Source of the DNA: Nostoc sp. NMS9
GTDB lineage: Bacteria > Cyanobacteriota > Cyanobacteriia > Cyanobacteriales > Nostocaceae
Assembly: GCF_017114995.1 (NCBI RefSeq)
Contig: NZ_JABXKL010000038.1
Span: forward strand, 1 to 64,000
Length of the DNA: 64,000 nucleotides
Reading direction: 5' to 3'
Shown here in pieces: positions 31,076 to 40,884 of the stretch. The notes beneath the pieces are model-generated. The model worked only from the letters and a program-made list of their open reading frames with translations. It made no database searches and had not been told where the DNA came from. A program made the position numbers and the translations under genes. Position 1 is the first letter of the stretch. Every line of letters starts with the position of its first letter.

Positions 31076-33751
31076 ATGAGTCGCAAGCATGCAGAAGAAC
31101 AACTTTCTGAGGTAGAGCAAAAGTATCGCACTCTGGTAGAACAAATTCCGGGCGTTGTTTATGTCTCACCGATTAATAACACTACAAAAGTTGCTTATAT
31201 TAGTCCACAACTGCAACAATTATTGGGCATTGCTCCCGAAGATTGGAATTTTGGTTTGTTTAATAGTTGGTTAGATTACACTCATCCAAACGATCACGAT
31301 CGCCTTTGGCAAGCTGTAAACACTACAATCGCTACCGGAGAGCCTTTGAGGATTGAGTATCGGATGATTAGGCGCGATGGCAGAATAATTTGGGTACGAA
31401 ACCAAGCCAATCTCGTTTTCTGTGCCGATGAACAAACTCAGCTACTTCAAGGTTTAGTATTTGATATTAGCGATGTCTATGATGAGCTTTGCTTACGAAA
31501 ACAGGTACAAGAGAGCGAAGAACTTTATCGTACCATCCTCGAAGACCAAACAGAATTGATTGCTAGAGGCTTACCTGATGGTACTGTTACCTTTGTTAAT
31601 GAAGCTTTCTGTCGATTTTTTGGACTGAAGCGAGAAGAAATTATCGCCCAGCACTACGAACCTGTTGTGTTTGAAGAAGATCGGGAACGTGTTTTTAGTC
31701 TGGTAAATTCCATCAGCTTAGAAAATCCCGTTATTACCATTGAAAATCGAGCCATAGCTTGCGAAGGGGTGCGGTGGACGCAGTGGATTGTTCGAGGGAT
31801 ATTTAATGAGCAGGGGATGCTTGTAGAACTTCAATCTGTTGGACGAGATATAACTGACCACAAACTCGTAGAACAAGCTTTAAGTGAAAATGAACAAAAA
31901 TTCCGGGCGATCTTCAATCAAACAATTCAGTTTATGGGATTGCTTCAGCCGAATGGAATTGTATTAGAAGCCAACCAAACAGCACTAGACTTTGCTGGAA
32001 TTAATCGAGAAGAAGTAATTGGCAAGCCATTTTGGGAAGCAAAGTGCTGGACAATTTCTCTAAATACTCAAGAGCAATTAAAAACTGCGATCGCCGCTGC
32101 TGCTAATGGTGAATCTATTCGCTATGAAGTTGAGATTTTAGGTCGAGATGGTCAAGCGATCGCAATTGATTTCTCACTGCGTCCCATACTTGATGAAACC
32201 GGGCGTATTACCTTACTCATCTCGGAGGGACGAGATATTACTGAATATCAAGCCGCACTGCGCGAACGCCACAAAGCTGAAGAAGCATTACGCTCAAGTC
32301 AAGACTTTCTACAAAAGGTTGCTAATACCGTACCGCATATTTTGTATCTGTTTGACCTCTTAAAAGGAACAAGCATTTATCTTAATGAAAAAAGTGTTGC
32401 TATTTTAGGCTACTCTCCAGAGGAATTTTGTAACGCAGATCCGCAGTGGTTCATGAATTGCTTTCATCCAGACGACCGACATCTCTGCTATAACTTATCA
32501 ACTCGCTTCGTCAACCTGAACGACAATGAAGTACTTTCCACTGAATACCGATTCCGACACAAAAATGGAGAATGGTGTTGGCTGAATACACGAGAAGTGG
32601 TATTTGCCAGAGATGTTAACGGTACTCCAACGCAGATTCTTGGCTCGGTTGAAGACATTAGCACTCGCAAACAAGCCGAAGTGATGCTGCGACAACAGGC
32701 TGAGGGAGAACGGTTAATTACTGAAGTGACTCAACAGATTCGGCAATCACTAAATTTGGAGGAGGTTCTAAATACAACAGTAAATAGTATTCGACAGTGT
32801 TTAGGTTCAGATTCCGTAGCTATCTACCAGTTAGAATCTGACGGAAGTGGAAATTTTGCGGCGGAATCAGTGGGTGATGACTATCCTCAGAGATTAGAAC
32901 TGACAATGCACCCATTTTCGCTCAAACAAGATTTTAGCGACTATTACCAGGGATTACCTAAAGTCTTCCATAATATTCAGGAATCTGATTTTTCAGCCGA
33001 TGTTTTTAAGTTATTACAACTCTATCAAGTTAAGGCGGCTATAATAGTGCCGATTTTGAATGAAAAGCATCTGTGGGGTTTACTTATTGCTCACCAGTGT
33101 GCCGCACCTCGTTATTGGCAAGCATTTGAAGTGAATTTGTTGCAGCAGTTGGCTAGTCAAGTAGCGATCGCTATTCATCAATCAGTACTTTACCAACAAG
33201 TGCAAGCTGCCAATGAAGAATTACAAAGATTGGCTACCCTAGATGGCTTGACTCAAATAGCCAATCGCCGTCGATTTGATGAGTATCTTGAAGCTGAGTG
33301 GCAGCGACTCAAACGCGAGCAACTGTCACTGTCTTTAATTTTGTTCGATGTCGATTTTTTTAAACTCTACAATGATACTTATGGTCATTTAGGAGGGGAT
33401 GATTGTTTGCGGCAATTAGCAAGTGCCCTCAAAAATCTTATTAAGCGTCCAGCCGATTTAGTCGCTCGTTACGGTGGAGAAGAATTTGCTATCATTCTGC
33501 CTAATATAGAGATTCAAGGAGCAATCTATATAGCTCAAACTATTCGACAAGCAGTGCACGACTTAGCCATTCCCCATGCTCAATCTCGCGTATGCGATCA
33601 TGTTACCGTTAGTCTAGGCGTTGTCAGCACTGTGCCAAATTCCGAAATTTCGCCACCAGACTTGATTAATGCAGCGGACAAAGCACTTTATATAGCCAAA
33701 CAGCAAGGGCGCGATCGAGTTCATGCCGTTTGCGTTGTTATCCCTTCTTGA
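31076..33751 (+). CDS. Multi-PAS/GAF diguanylate cyclase
   Basis: 891 residues, cytoplasmic. Four PAS/PAC units, approximately 10-140, 145-265, 270-400 and 405-540, each closing with a typical PAC phrase such as LQSVGRDITDHK or LGSVEDISTRKQ. A GAF domain covers about 555-710, then a GGDEF domain about 725-885 with LDGLTQIANRRRFDEYL and the active-site loop GGEEF at 800-804. RPAD, just before LVARYGGEEF, is an intact RxxD inhibitory site, so product feedback by cyclic di-GMP is expected. No EAL domain is fused. It should make cyclic di-GMP in response to redox, light or small-molecule cues sensed by the PAS/GAF array. Confidence 0.92.
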   Translation: MSRKHAEEQLSEVEQKYRTLVEQIPGVVYVSPINNTTKVAYISPQLQQLLGIAPEDWNFGLFNSWLDYTHPNDHDRLWQAVNTTIATGEPLRIEYRMIRRDGRIIWVRNQANLVFCADEQTQLLQGLVFDISDVYDELCLRKQVQESEELYRTILEDQTELIARGLPDGTVTFVNEAFCRFFGLKREEIIAQHYEPVVFEEDRERVFSLVNSISLENPVITIENRAIACEGVRWTQWIVRGIFNEQGMLVELQSVGRDITDHKLVEQALSENEQKFRAIFNQTIQFMGLLQPNGIVLEANQTALDFAGINREEVIGKPFWEAKCWTISLNTQEQLKTAIAAAANGESIRYEVEILGRDGQAIAIDFSLRPILDETGRITLLISEGRDITEYQAALRERHKAEEALRSSQDFLQKVANTVPHILYLFDLLKGTSIYLNEKSVAILGYSPEEFCNADPQWFMNCFHPDDRHLCYNLSTRFVNLNDNEVLSTEYRFRHKNGEWCWLNTREVVFARDVNGTPTQILGSVEDISTRKQAEVMLRQQAEGERLITEVTQQIRQSLNLEEVLNTTVNSIRQCLGSDSVAIYQLESDGSGNFAAESVGDDYPQRLELTMHPFSLKQDFSDYYQGLPKVFHNIQESDFSADVFKLLQLYQVKAAIIVPILNEKHLWGLLIAHQCAAPRYWQAFEVNLLQQLASQVAIAIHQSVLYQQVQAANEELQRLATLDGLTQIANRRRFDEYLEAEWQRLKREQLSLSLILFDVDFFKLYNDTYGHLGGDDCLRQLASALKNLIKRPADLVARYGGEEFAIILPNIEIQGAIYIAQTIRQAVHDLAIPHAQSRVCDHVTVSLGVVSTVPNSEISPPDLINAADKALYIAKQQGRDRVHAVCVVIPS

Positions 33752-34009
33752 CACCTGAGTTGCGAAACGGGTGCTCAATTAAGAGAAGGCAGGAGGCAGG
33801 AGGAAAGAAGTATGAATGAAAACTTTAGTTCTGAATCTAGAGCCGCAGTTTAAAAAGAAGATTTGTATTAAGACCTACTCTTCCGTAATAAAAAGCGTCC
33901 ATACCCTAAGTTATGTATTTGGGCGTAGGTTTCTCCTGCCCCCTGCCTTACTATCCTATCCTTAGCCTACAGTTGATAAGCTTTAACAAAATCACTAGAC
34001 CTCTTGCAC

Positions 34010-34140
34010 AAATGCAAAATTCGCCCTCATCCCCCAACCCCTTTTCCCAAAATTGGGAGAAGGGGAGCTAAATTCAAAGTCCCTCTCCCAAGCTTGGGAG
34101 AGGGATTTAGGGTGAGGGCTTTTGATTCATGCAAGAAGTA
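34010..34140. repeat. Dispersed palindromic repeat, copy 1 (plus orientation)
   Basis: A composite of hairpins. It includes a perfect 24-bp palindrome at 34081-34104 (arms CCCTCTCCCAAG/CTTGGGAGAGGG) and a CCCCTTTTCCCAAAATTGGG element, and it ends TTTTGATTCATGCAAGAAG. The same composite occurs inverted at 43541-43665. The rest of 33752-34254 holds GGCAGGA heptamers near 33790 and no gene. Confidence 0.85.
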
Positions 34141-34254
34141 TACTGTTAAAAAATCTAAAAATTTTAGTAAAAGTACTCACTGCATTGGTCAGACTTGTAT
34201 TTTTAGGTAAATGTAGTTTGTTAGATATTTATAAAGTGTCAGGGAGTCTAGTAG

Positions 34255-35442
34255 ATGAAGATACTGGTACTGAGTTGGGAGTTTCCACCAAGGATTATTG
34301 GGGGAATTGCGCGACATGTGGCGGAGTTGTACCCGGAACTGGTAAAGCTAGGACATGAAATTCACCTGATTACAGCTGAGTTTGGTCACGCGTCGATGTA
34401 TGAGGTTGTTGAGGGAGTAAAGATACATCGAGTGCCAGTGGCATATAGTAACGACTTTTTCCACTGGGTAGTCAATCTCAACCTGAGTATGGGAGATCAC
34501 GGTGGTAAGTTGATTTTAGAAGAAGGGCCCTTTGATTTAATTCATGCCCATGATTGGTTAGTCGGAGATGCTGCGATCGCTCTTAAGCATAATTTTAAAA
34601 TACCACTAATTGGCACAATTCACGCTACTGAATACGGACGCTATAACGGTATTCATACAGCTATCCAAGGTTATATAAATGGCAAAGAAACCTTGCTAGC
34701 TTACAACGCTTGGCGGATTATTGTTTGTAGCGACTATATGCGCCAAGAAGTAGAACGAGCGCTCTACAGTCCTTGGAACAAAATCGATGTCATTTATAAC
34801 GGCATCCGAGCCGAAAAGAAACAACATCACATAGATTTTCATGCTCTGGATTTTCGCCGCCAATTTGCCGCAGACGAAGAGAAAATCGTTTACTACCTCG
34901 GTCGCATGACCTATGAAAAAGGTGTACCTATATTGCTCAATGCTGCACCCAAAATTCTTTCCCAAATGGGAGGTAACGTGAAATTTGTAATCGTTGGTGG
35001 CGGTAATACTGACCATCTCAAGCGCCAAGCCTGGGATTTAGGAATTTGGCATCATTGCTATTTTACCGGTTTTCTCTCCGATGAATACTTAGATAAATTT
35101 CAAACTGTCGCTGACTGTGCCGTTTTTCCAAGTCTTTACGAACCCTTTGGAATTGTCGCTTTAGAAAGCTTTGCCTCACGTGTACCTGTAGTAGTTTCTG
35201 ATACTGGTGGTTTTCCAGAAGTGGTGCAACATACCAAAACAGGTATTGTAACTTGGGTGAACAATCCCGATTCTTTAGCTTGGGGAATTTTGGAAGTGTT
35301 GAAAAATCCAGGTTATCGCCAATGGCTGGTGGATAACGCTTATGAGGATTTAGAGCGACGCTTTAGCTGGCCGAAACTAGCCAAGCAAACCGAGCAAGTA
35401 TATCAGCAAGTTGTACAAGAGCGATCGCAAATACTGTGGTAA
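34255..35442 (+). CDS. Glycosyltransferase family 4 protein
   Basis: 395 residues with a GT-B fold. The N-terminal domain starts MKILVLSWEFPPRIIGGIAR with the glycine-rich acceptor loop, then DLIHAHDWLVGDAAI. The C-terminal nucleotide-sugar domain carries VYYLGRMTYEKGVPILL, KFVIVGGGN, and the E-x7-E signature in PSLYEPFGIVALESFA, then VVSDTGGFPEV. The opening resembles starch/glycogen synthase-like and archaeal-type GT4 enzymes. The glucan-active GH57 gene is 9 kb away, so co-function is only a guess. A GGGAG ribosome binding site precedes the ATG. Donor and acceptor are unknown. Confidence 0.9.
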   Translation: MKILVLSWEFPPRIIGGIARHVAELYPELVKLGHEIHLITAEFGHASMYEVVEGVKIHRVPVAYSNDFFHWVVNLNLSMGDHGGKLILEEGPFDLIHAHDWLVGDAAIALKHNFKIPLIGTIHATEYGRYNGIHTAIQGYINGKETLLAYNAWRIIVCSDYMRQEVERALYSPWNKIDVIYNGIRAEKKQHHIDFHALDFRRQFAADEEKIVYYLGRMTYEKGVPILLNAAPKILSQMGGNVKFVIVGGGNTDHLKRQAWDLGIWHHCYFTGFLSDEYLDKFQTVADCAVFPSLYEPFGIVALESFASRVPVVVSDTGGFPEVVQHTKTGIVTWVNNPDSLAWGILEVLKNPGYRQWLVDNAYEDLERRFSWPKLAKQTEQVYQQVVQERSQILW

Positions 35443-35448
35443 TATAAA

Positions 35449-35481
35449 AGATTCCCGATTTCTTGAAGAAGTCGGGGATCT
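35449..35481. terminator. Hairpin just after the GT4 gene
   Basis: AGATTCCCGATTTCTT pairs with AAGAAGTCGGGGATCT with only G-T wobbles. It begins seven bases past the stop codon. It is a common dispersed hairpin in Nostoc-type genomes and likely serves as an mRNA 3' end. Confidence 0.6.
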
Positions 35482-35910
35482 AAAATTTTATTTGAACTTG
35501 CATAAATCCTTAATCAACATATTGGGTAACTATTCCCAGCAACTACGGAAGCATCTGGACAGTGACAAACAATACCTAATCTATTTTAAATTTCATCTGG
35601 CTAGAATTAAACGCTACAAGCAATGTAGAGATTTTCGCACAGTAGCGCAGAGAATTAATAATCACTCTGCCTTATTTTGCGTTAACAAACAGTACAAGCC
35701 CTGTACGCTGGAAATTCTACCCTATCTAGTGCCACAGTTAAGCTAGTGCGCGTCTAAATTGCACATTTTTCGTTAAGACTGTCCTAAGTCAATTGGTTAT
35801 TCACAACAACTGATAAATGACTAATGACAAAGGACAAACTTCACGAATAAATAAGCAATTAAAATGCGTCACAGCCTAGCAATAATTGCAGTTTGCTCTA
35901 GAAGTTTAGT
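35482..35910. other. Intergenic region, no convincing gene
   Basis: A plus-strand frame crosses it from inside the GT4 gene to 35746, but it has no ribosome binding site, overlaps the preceding gene and the hairpin, and reads as random sequence. No repeats of note. Confidence 0.5.
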
Positions 35911-36960
35911 ATGACAAAGGCATTCCCAAGCATAGCAAGGCGCTTGAAAAGTACAGGAATCAAGTTGTTGAAGATGGGAACCTTCCTAATAACCCGTTTT
36001 ATTGCAAGCTGGAAACGCTTCTTCCTGGGTGATACTGTTGATGTTCGCCCCTCCACCTCTCCCTCCTTTGATGTCCGTCCCTCCTTAGCGGGCCCAGTCC
36101 TGAGTTTGGGTGGGGGAGGCCCCGATGTCGATGGTGCTATCCAGTGGATGATTAACCAAGTTAGAGGAGGTAGTAACTCCGGTACTAAAGTTAATGTTGT
36201 AGTTCTCCGCACTAATGGTAATCACGATTACAATCGGCTAATTTATGCCATGAAGGGTGTAAATTTTGTGGAAACTCTTCTGGTTAGGGATAGACAAGAG
36301 GCAAACAAAGCTGAGATTTATGAAAAAATCCGAAATGCTGATGTAGTTTTCTTTGCTGGCGGGGATCAATGTCGATACATCCGCAACTGGAAAGATACCA
36401 AGCTTGAGGCTGCCGTTAAGTCAGTTTACCTTAAGGGAGGTGGTATTGGTGGCACTAGTGCGGGTGCAATGATCCAAAGTGATTGTGTCTATGATGCTTG
36501 CGCTTCTTCCGAAAAAGGCATTGAAACTAGAGACGCACTCGAAGATCCCTACCGAGACATTACTTTTACTTACAACTTTTTCAATTGGAGTAATTTGAAG
36601 GGAACTATCGTAGATACACATTTTGACAGACGGGAAAGAATGGGTCGAATTATGACTTTCATTGCCCGTCAAATTAAGGATGGTGTATCTAGCAGTGTTT
36701 TAGGTATAGCGGTTAGTGAAAGTACATCGGTTCTTGTGGATAAAAATGGTTTGGTGAAAGTTATGGGTAGGGGTGCGGTATACTTTGTACTTGGCAATCA
36801 TCTGCCGGAAGTATGCGAACCTCGAAAGCCTTTGACCTTTTCCAATTACAAAATTTGGAAAGTTCGTAGTGGCGACACCTTCAACTTAAGAAACAGACCA
36901 ACTTCTGGGTACTATCTCAGGAGTGTCAAAAGGGGACGGATTGATTCAAATCCCTATTGA
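35911..36960 (+). CDS. Cyanophycinase-like peptidase (S51 family)
   Basis: 349 residues. The core (about 65-300) has the S51 features: VLSLGGGGPDVDGAIQWM, DVVFFAGGDQCRYIRNW (substrate-pocket GGDQ), and the nucleophile elbow GGIGGTSAGAMIQ with Ser183, then DTHFDRRERMGR containing the His region. Cyanophycinases release beta-Asp-Arg dipeptides from the nitrogen store cyanophycin. The family also includes secreted relatives. Compared with CphB (about 270 residues) this protein has a 65-residue N-terminal extension that is basic and amphipathic (ARRLKSTGIKLLKMGTFLI), perhaps for membrane association, and a longer C terminus. No cyanophycin synthetase is adjacent, so substrate is inferred from family only. 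Confidence 0.85.
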   Translation: MTKAFPSIARRLKSTGIKLLKMGTFLITRFIASWKRFFLGDTVDVRPSTSPSFDVRPSLAGPVLSLGGGGPDVDGAIQWMINQVRGGSNSGTKVNVVVLRTNGNHDYNRLIYAMKGVNFVETLLVRDRQEANKAEIYEKIRNADVVFFAGGDQCRYIRNWKDTKLEAAVKSVYLKGGGIGGTSAGAMIQSDCVYDACASSEKGIETRDALEDPYRDITFTYNFFNWSNLKGTIVDTHFDRRERMGRIMTFIARQIKDGVSSSVLGIAVSESTSVLVDKNGLVKVMGRGAVYFVLGNHLPEVCEPRKPLTFSNYKIWKVRSGDTFNLRNRPTSGYYLRSVKRGRIDSNPY

Positions 36961-37571
36961 GTGGGGAATGATGGGCAGGGCTGTTTGATATCATGTCGGC
37001 TTGATTATTTATTAAACCCGAATCACCCCACCCCGCCAAAGCTACGCTTTGTCTCCCTGCCCCTAATCCCCTCTAACTCCCCCGATGCCTTGGGGGAGAA
37101 CCGGAATTTCCCCCCTTGCCAAGGGGAGGGCTGTTTCATTCCCTAAAAGGCACTGATTTACAAGCGTTTCAAGCAAAAAAATCAGGTGACTAAAAAATCT
37201 GATTGTGCAAGAAAATGGCGATCACACTTAAATTTACCGATTGAGGTGGTAGTTTTTGTTTTTCCCACTCAAGCAAATTTCTGACTCATACTCTTGACAA
37301 AATCTCTAAGAGATCGAATGAAACAGCCCTGCGATGTCTTGGGGGGATTAAGGGGGGTAAGTCCAGGGTTTGGGTTTCATTACCAAGATGTGTGTACACC
37401 ATAGCCAAAGCATCGGGGAGGGAACTAATTTTTAGGGAATTACTTGTGTGTACACCAGAGCCTATTAAGAGAGGGAAGCCTGTAGCTTTAGCTATAAGCT
37501 CTTTAAGGTTCTTTTATTATGGCAATTTAGCGGAGATGATTCAATCCTAACCTGTGAATTTGATAGGTTGT
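36961..37571. other. Intergenic region rich in dispersed repeats
   Basis: No gene in 611 bases. CCCTAATCCCCTCTAACTCC and CCTTGGGGGAGAACC-type text is a common Nostoc repeat. GGGCTGTTTCATTC near 37127 recurs inverted as GAATGAAACAGCCC near 37316. GTGTGTACACCA occurs twice (about 37389 and 37446). Confidence 0.6.
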
Positions 37572-39701
37572 TTAGGGTGTCGTCTGCGGTGGATTGGTGG
37601 AATTAGGAAATGGAAGAATTGGTACGATTACAGGTTTTGCTTTTTCGCCTTGCAATTGAATTTGGGCTTGATTGCGGCCGTCTATTGCTTGTTGGTAATT
37701 AGGCTTGTATTTTATTGCTTGATCGTAAGAAACGATCGCATCCTGATACCGTTTCAAATTTAATAGAGCATTGCCTCTACTAAACCAGCTTTCGGAATGG
37801 TCTGGTTTATAACGAACTGCCTTATTATAAGACGCGATCGCATCTTCGTATTTCTGCAATATGTATTGTGAATTTCCTAAATTATACCAGAGTTGATAGT
37901 CATTTTGCTTAATCGTTGCCGCTTTATTATAAGATTTTATTGCTTCTTCATAGCGTTGGTTTTGATGCAGCGACCATCCCAAATTATACCAGGCTTGATA
38001 GTTTCTGGGACTGTACTTAATTACTTGATTAAAAGATTCAATCGCTTCTGGATAACGTCGTAAATTCAGCAGTATATTACCTCTAGATAACCAAGCTTGG
38101 TAATAATCTGGCTGATATTGCACTGATTTATCATAAGCTGTAAATGCATCTTGATAGCGTTTTAAATTGACTAGTGCATTTCCTAGATTATACCAGGCTT
38201 GCTCGTAGTCTGGTTTTAAATCAACGACTTTTTGATAGGCTGCGATCGCTTCTTCATATTGCCTAGAATTCTGCAAAGCTAATCCTTTTTTATACCAAGC
38301 TTCATAATTATCTGGTTTGAGTTCAATCGCCTTTTCATAAGACTTAATCGCCTGGTCATATTGGTTTAAATTACTGAAGGCTTCACCCTTAGCATTCCAG
38401 ACTTCTGAGTTGTCATTATTTAATTCTAAGGCTTTGTCAAAAGAGGCGATCGCTTCTTGATATCGCTGTAAATTTCCCAATACAGTACCACGTCCAATCC
38501 AAGCATCTAAATAATCTGGCTGAATTTGAATTGCTTTGTCATACGCCACTAATGCTTCTTTGTATTTTCTTAATTTATTTAGCGTTTTGCCTTGACCATT
38601 CCAACCTTGAGCATAATCTGGTCTGAGATTAACAGCTTTTTCATATACTTCTAGCGCGTCTTGATAGCGTTGCAAATCAAAAAACGTATTTCCTTGTTTA
38701 GATAATTCTATGGCATTATTTGAATTAATATTATTCCAAATAAATATTGATGCTACTCCGCCAACAGCAAGGAAAAATATTGTTAGCAAAATTTTACCCA
38801 ATATACCTTTTTTTGGTTCAGGTTTGTTGATATTTTTTGGTGGGGAAAGAGGAGTTAACGCTATTGTTTGAACAGGTGGTCGTGTTACCTCCTTCAGCGC
38901 TTGTAATGCCACCGTTGCCGAAGGATAGCGTTGTCGAAAGTCGTAGCACACCATTTTATCTAAGAATTGAGCAAATTCTGGTGTTACCGTGGCTTTATCA
39001 TGCCAGATAATTTCATTAGTATCAGCATCCTTTACTATTTCCTCTGGTGATAATCCAGTGAGAGCTTGAATAGCAATTATTCCCGCAGCATAGATATCAC
39101 TGCTTAATTTTGGCGTACCATGAGCTTGTTCGCCAGGAATATATCCAGGCGTACCGATAGCTACTGTTGCGAGAGTTTGACCTTGAGGAGTAATAACTTG
39201 AGTAGCAATTTGTTTGACTGCACCAAAATCAATTAAAATTAATTTGCCATCTGGTTGGCGTCTGAGGATATTGTGGGGATTGACATCACGATGAATTACA
39301 TTCTGTTGATGGACAAATTCTAAGATTGTCAAAAGTTCTTGTAAAAGTGAAATAACTTCTTCTTGACTGAGGATTTTACCTGATGTTAATTCTTGGCTCA
39401 AGTCATGACCTTCGATCAATTCCTGTACAAGATAGAATTCGGCATTTTCCTCAAAGTAAGCTAAAAGTTGGGGAATGCGATCGTGAGTTCCTAATTTATA
39501 CAAAACTTGTGCTTCCGTATCAAATAAACGCCTAGCTGTTTCCAAAGTTACCGGATCGCTTGCCTGGGGTTTGAGTTTCTTAACAACACATAGAGGTGAA
39601 CCAGGTAATTGGGTATCACAAGCCACAAAAGTTTCACCAAATCCCCCACCTCCCAAGTTACTAATAATTTGGTATCTTCCTACAAGTGTGTTTCCTAGCA
39701 T
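37572..39701 (-). CDS. Ser/Thr protein kinase with C-terminal TPR array
   Basis: 709 residues. The kinase domain (1-270) has the Gly loop NLGGGGFGETFV, ATP-lysine K41, catalytic Asp139 in HRDVNPHNIL, and DFG Asp158 in LIDFGAVKQ. The usual Lys of HRDxKPxN is Asn here, a change that can lower activity, although the other residues are in place. A single membrane segment lies near 300-322 (ILLTIFFLAVGGVASIFI). About ten tetratricopeptide units follow, each around YQxALxxYxKAxxLxPD, placing the TPRs outside the cytoplasm if the kinase is inside. It ends with a Pro-rich tail. The TPRs probably bind a cell-envelope partner that tunes the kinase. Confidence 0.92.
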   Translation of the reverse strand: MLGNTLVGRYQIISNLGGGGFGETFVACDTQLPGSPLCVVKKLKPQASDPVTLETARRLFDTEAQVLYKLGTHDRIPQLLAYFEENAEFYLVQELIEGHDLSQELTSGKILSQEEVISLLQELLTILEFVHQQNVIHRDVNPHNILRRQPDGKLILIDFGAVKQIATQVITPQGQTLATVAIGTPGYIPGEQAHGTPKLSSDIYAAGIIAIQALTGLSPEEIVKDADTNEIIWHDKATVTPEFAQFLDKMVCYDFRQRYPSATVALQALKEVTRPPVQTIALTPLSPPKNINKPEPKKGILGKILLTIFFLAVGGVASIFIWNNINSNNAIELSKQGNTFFDLQRYQDALEVYEKAVNLRPDYAQGWNGQGKTLNKLRKYKEALVAYDKAIQIQPDYLDAWIGRGTVLGNLQRYQEAIASFDKALELNNDNSEVWNAKGEAFSNLNQYDQAIKSYEKAIELKPDNYEAWYKKGLALQNSRQYEEAIAAYQKVVDLKPDYEQAWYNLGNALVNLKRYQDAFTAYDKSVQYQPDYYQAWLSRGNILLNLRRYPEAIESFNQVIKYSPRNYQAWYNLGWSLHQNQRYEEAIKSYNKAATIKQNDYQLWYNLGNSQYILQKYEDAIASYNKAVRYKPDHSESWFSRGNALLNLKRYQDAIVSYDQAIKYKPNYQQAIDGRNQAQIQLQGEKAKPVIVPILPFPNSTNPPQTTP

Positions 39702-39767
39702 CTCGTTTGCCTAGTTAAGTGCGATGCGATCTGATTTCAATCTTGCCACAGGTTAAGGGGGAGTGAG

Positions 39768-39791
39768 GGAGCAGAGGAGCAGAGGAGCAGA
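39768..39791. repeat. Short tandem repeat (GAGCAGA-type)
   Basis: Three tandem units of GGAGCAGA/GGAGCAG. Followed by TTACGAATTACG units around 39810-39878, just before the rhomboid-like gene. Confidence 0.7.
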
Positions 39792-39878
39792 TAAGAATAT
39801 TTTGTGTGTCCTTAATTACGAATTACGTTAGCGTAGCGGTAGCGAGTCATCGAGCGTCATTACGAATTACGAATTAAT

Positions 39879-40577
39879 ATGATTCCTATTAGTGATAATA
39901 TTCGTTGTCGAAGTAAGCCAATTATTAATTACTGGTTGATTGGCATTAACCTGGCTGTATTTTTATGGGAACTTCAACTAGAGTTTAGCGGTCAATTAGG
40001 CTATTTTGTCAATACTTGGGGTATGATTCCAGCACAGATTAGTGGAGCAGTTACCAATGCTCTATTTTTCAACTCTGCTGCTTGGATAGTTGTCATTTGG
40101 CGGGTATTTACTCTATTTTCTGGCATATTTATGCACGGCAGTTTTAGTCAAATATTAGGAAATCTACTATTTTTGTGGGTTTTTGGGAAAACTGTAGAAA
40201 ATCTTCTGGGACACAGACGCTATCTAGGATTTTATCTGGCTGCTGGCGTGATGACAGGTGTAATACAAATTCTGGTTGAACCGAGTTTGACAGTTCCATT
40301 GATTGGGGCAAATGGTGCGATCGCAGCTATTTTAGGAGCATACATTATGAAGTTTCCTAAAGCTAAAATTGACACTATTTTGCCACTAATAATCTTGTAT
40401 ATCCCCATCCAGCTACCAGCCTTTTTCTATATATTTTGGTGGTTTTTACAACAACTATTTTATGGTATTGGTAATTTAAATATTCCTCCTGTTGGCGTAA
40501 ATCAATCGGGTGTTGTGTTCTTAGGGCAGGTTGTGGGATTATTAATTGGTGCAGCTTTCATCAGATTGAAGAGATAA
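39879..40577 (+). CDS. Rhomboid-family membrane protein lacking catalytic residues
   Basis: 232 residues with about six membrane segments in the rhomboid order. The conserved loop region WRVFTLFSGIFMHGSFSQIL, then GNLLFLWVFG, retains the structural His86 and Asn95. The active-site motif, normally GxSG, reads GANGA at 143-147, with Asn145 where the nucleophile serine should be. The last helix reads FLGQVVGLLIG, with Gln217 where the catalytic histidine (AHxxG) should be. Both members of the Ser-His dyad are therefore gone, while the fold appears intact. It is likely an inactive rhomboid-like protein that binds or guides membrane proteins. It follows, divergently, the TPR kinase gene. Confidence 0.85.
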   Translation: MIPISDNIRCRSKPIINYWLIGINLAVFLWELQLEFSGQLGYFVNTWGMIPAQISGAVTNALFFNSAAWIVVIWRVFTLFSGIFMHGSFSQILGNLLFLWVFGKTVENLLGHRRYLGFYLAAGVMTGVIQILVEPSLTVPLIGANGAIAAILGAYIMKFPKAKIDTILPLIILYIPIQLPAFFYIFWWFLQQLFYGIGNLNIPPVGVNQSGVVFLGQVVGLLIGAAFIRLKR

Positions 40578-40884
40578 ACTTTATTTAGTTCTCTACTTAT
40601 TTATTTTTGTAGGTTGGGCACTATTGACTGACTAATGTCGAAAAGCTCAATTTTGAGATTTTTGCCAGTGCTTACCCTACAGTCATTCAAACTCATATAT
40701 ACCTTTTGGCTGAAATCTATAAACTATTATTTTTGCTTCATAAATCAATAAGTAAGTAAATGATGAATGCAATATTTTTTATGTACCTTTTGATAGATTA
40801 CATTTAACAGCTGAGAAATACATAGATCGAACTAGGTATACCTACTCTTCAAGTCCATATTGTTCAATATTAGTGGTGTAGAAT
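40578..40884. other. Intergenic region before hybrid histidine kinase
   Basis: 307 AT-rich bases with no gene and no strong hairpin. Presumably the promoter of the kinase gene. Confidence 0.45.

Noticed and set aside
35411..35746. 111-codon plus-strand frame after the GT4 gene
   Set aside because: It overlaps the GT4 gene end and a hairpin, has no ribosome binding site, and its translation shows no domain-like character.
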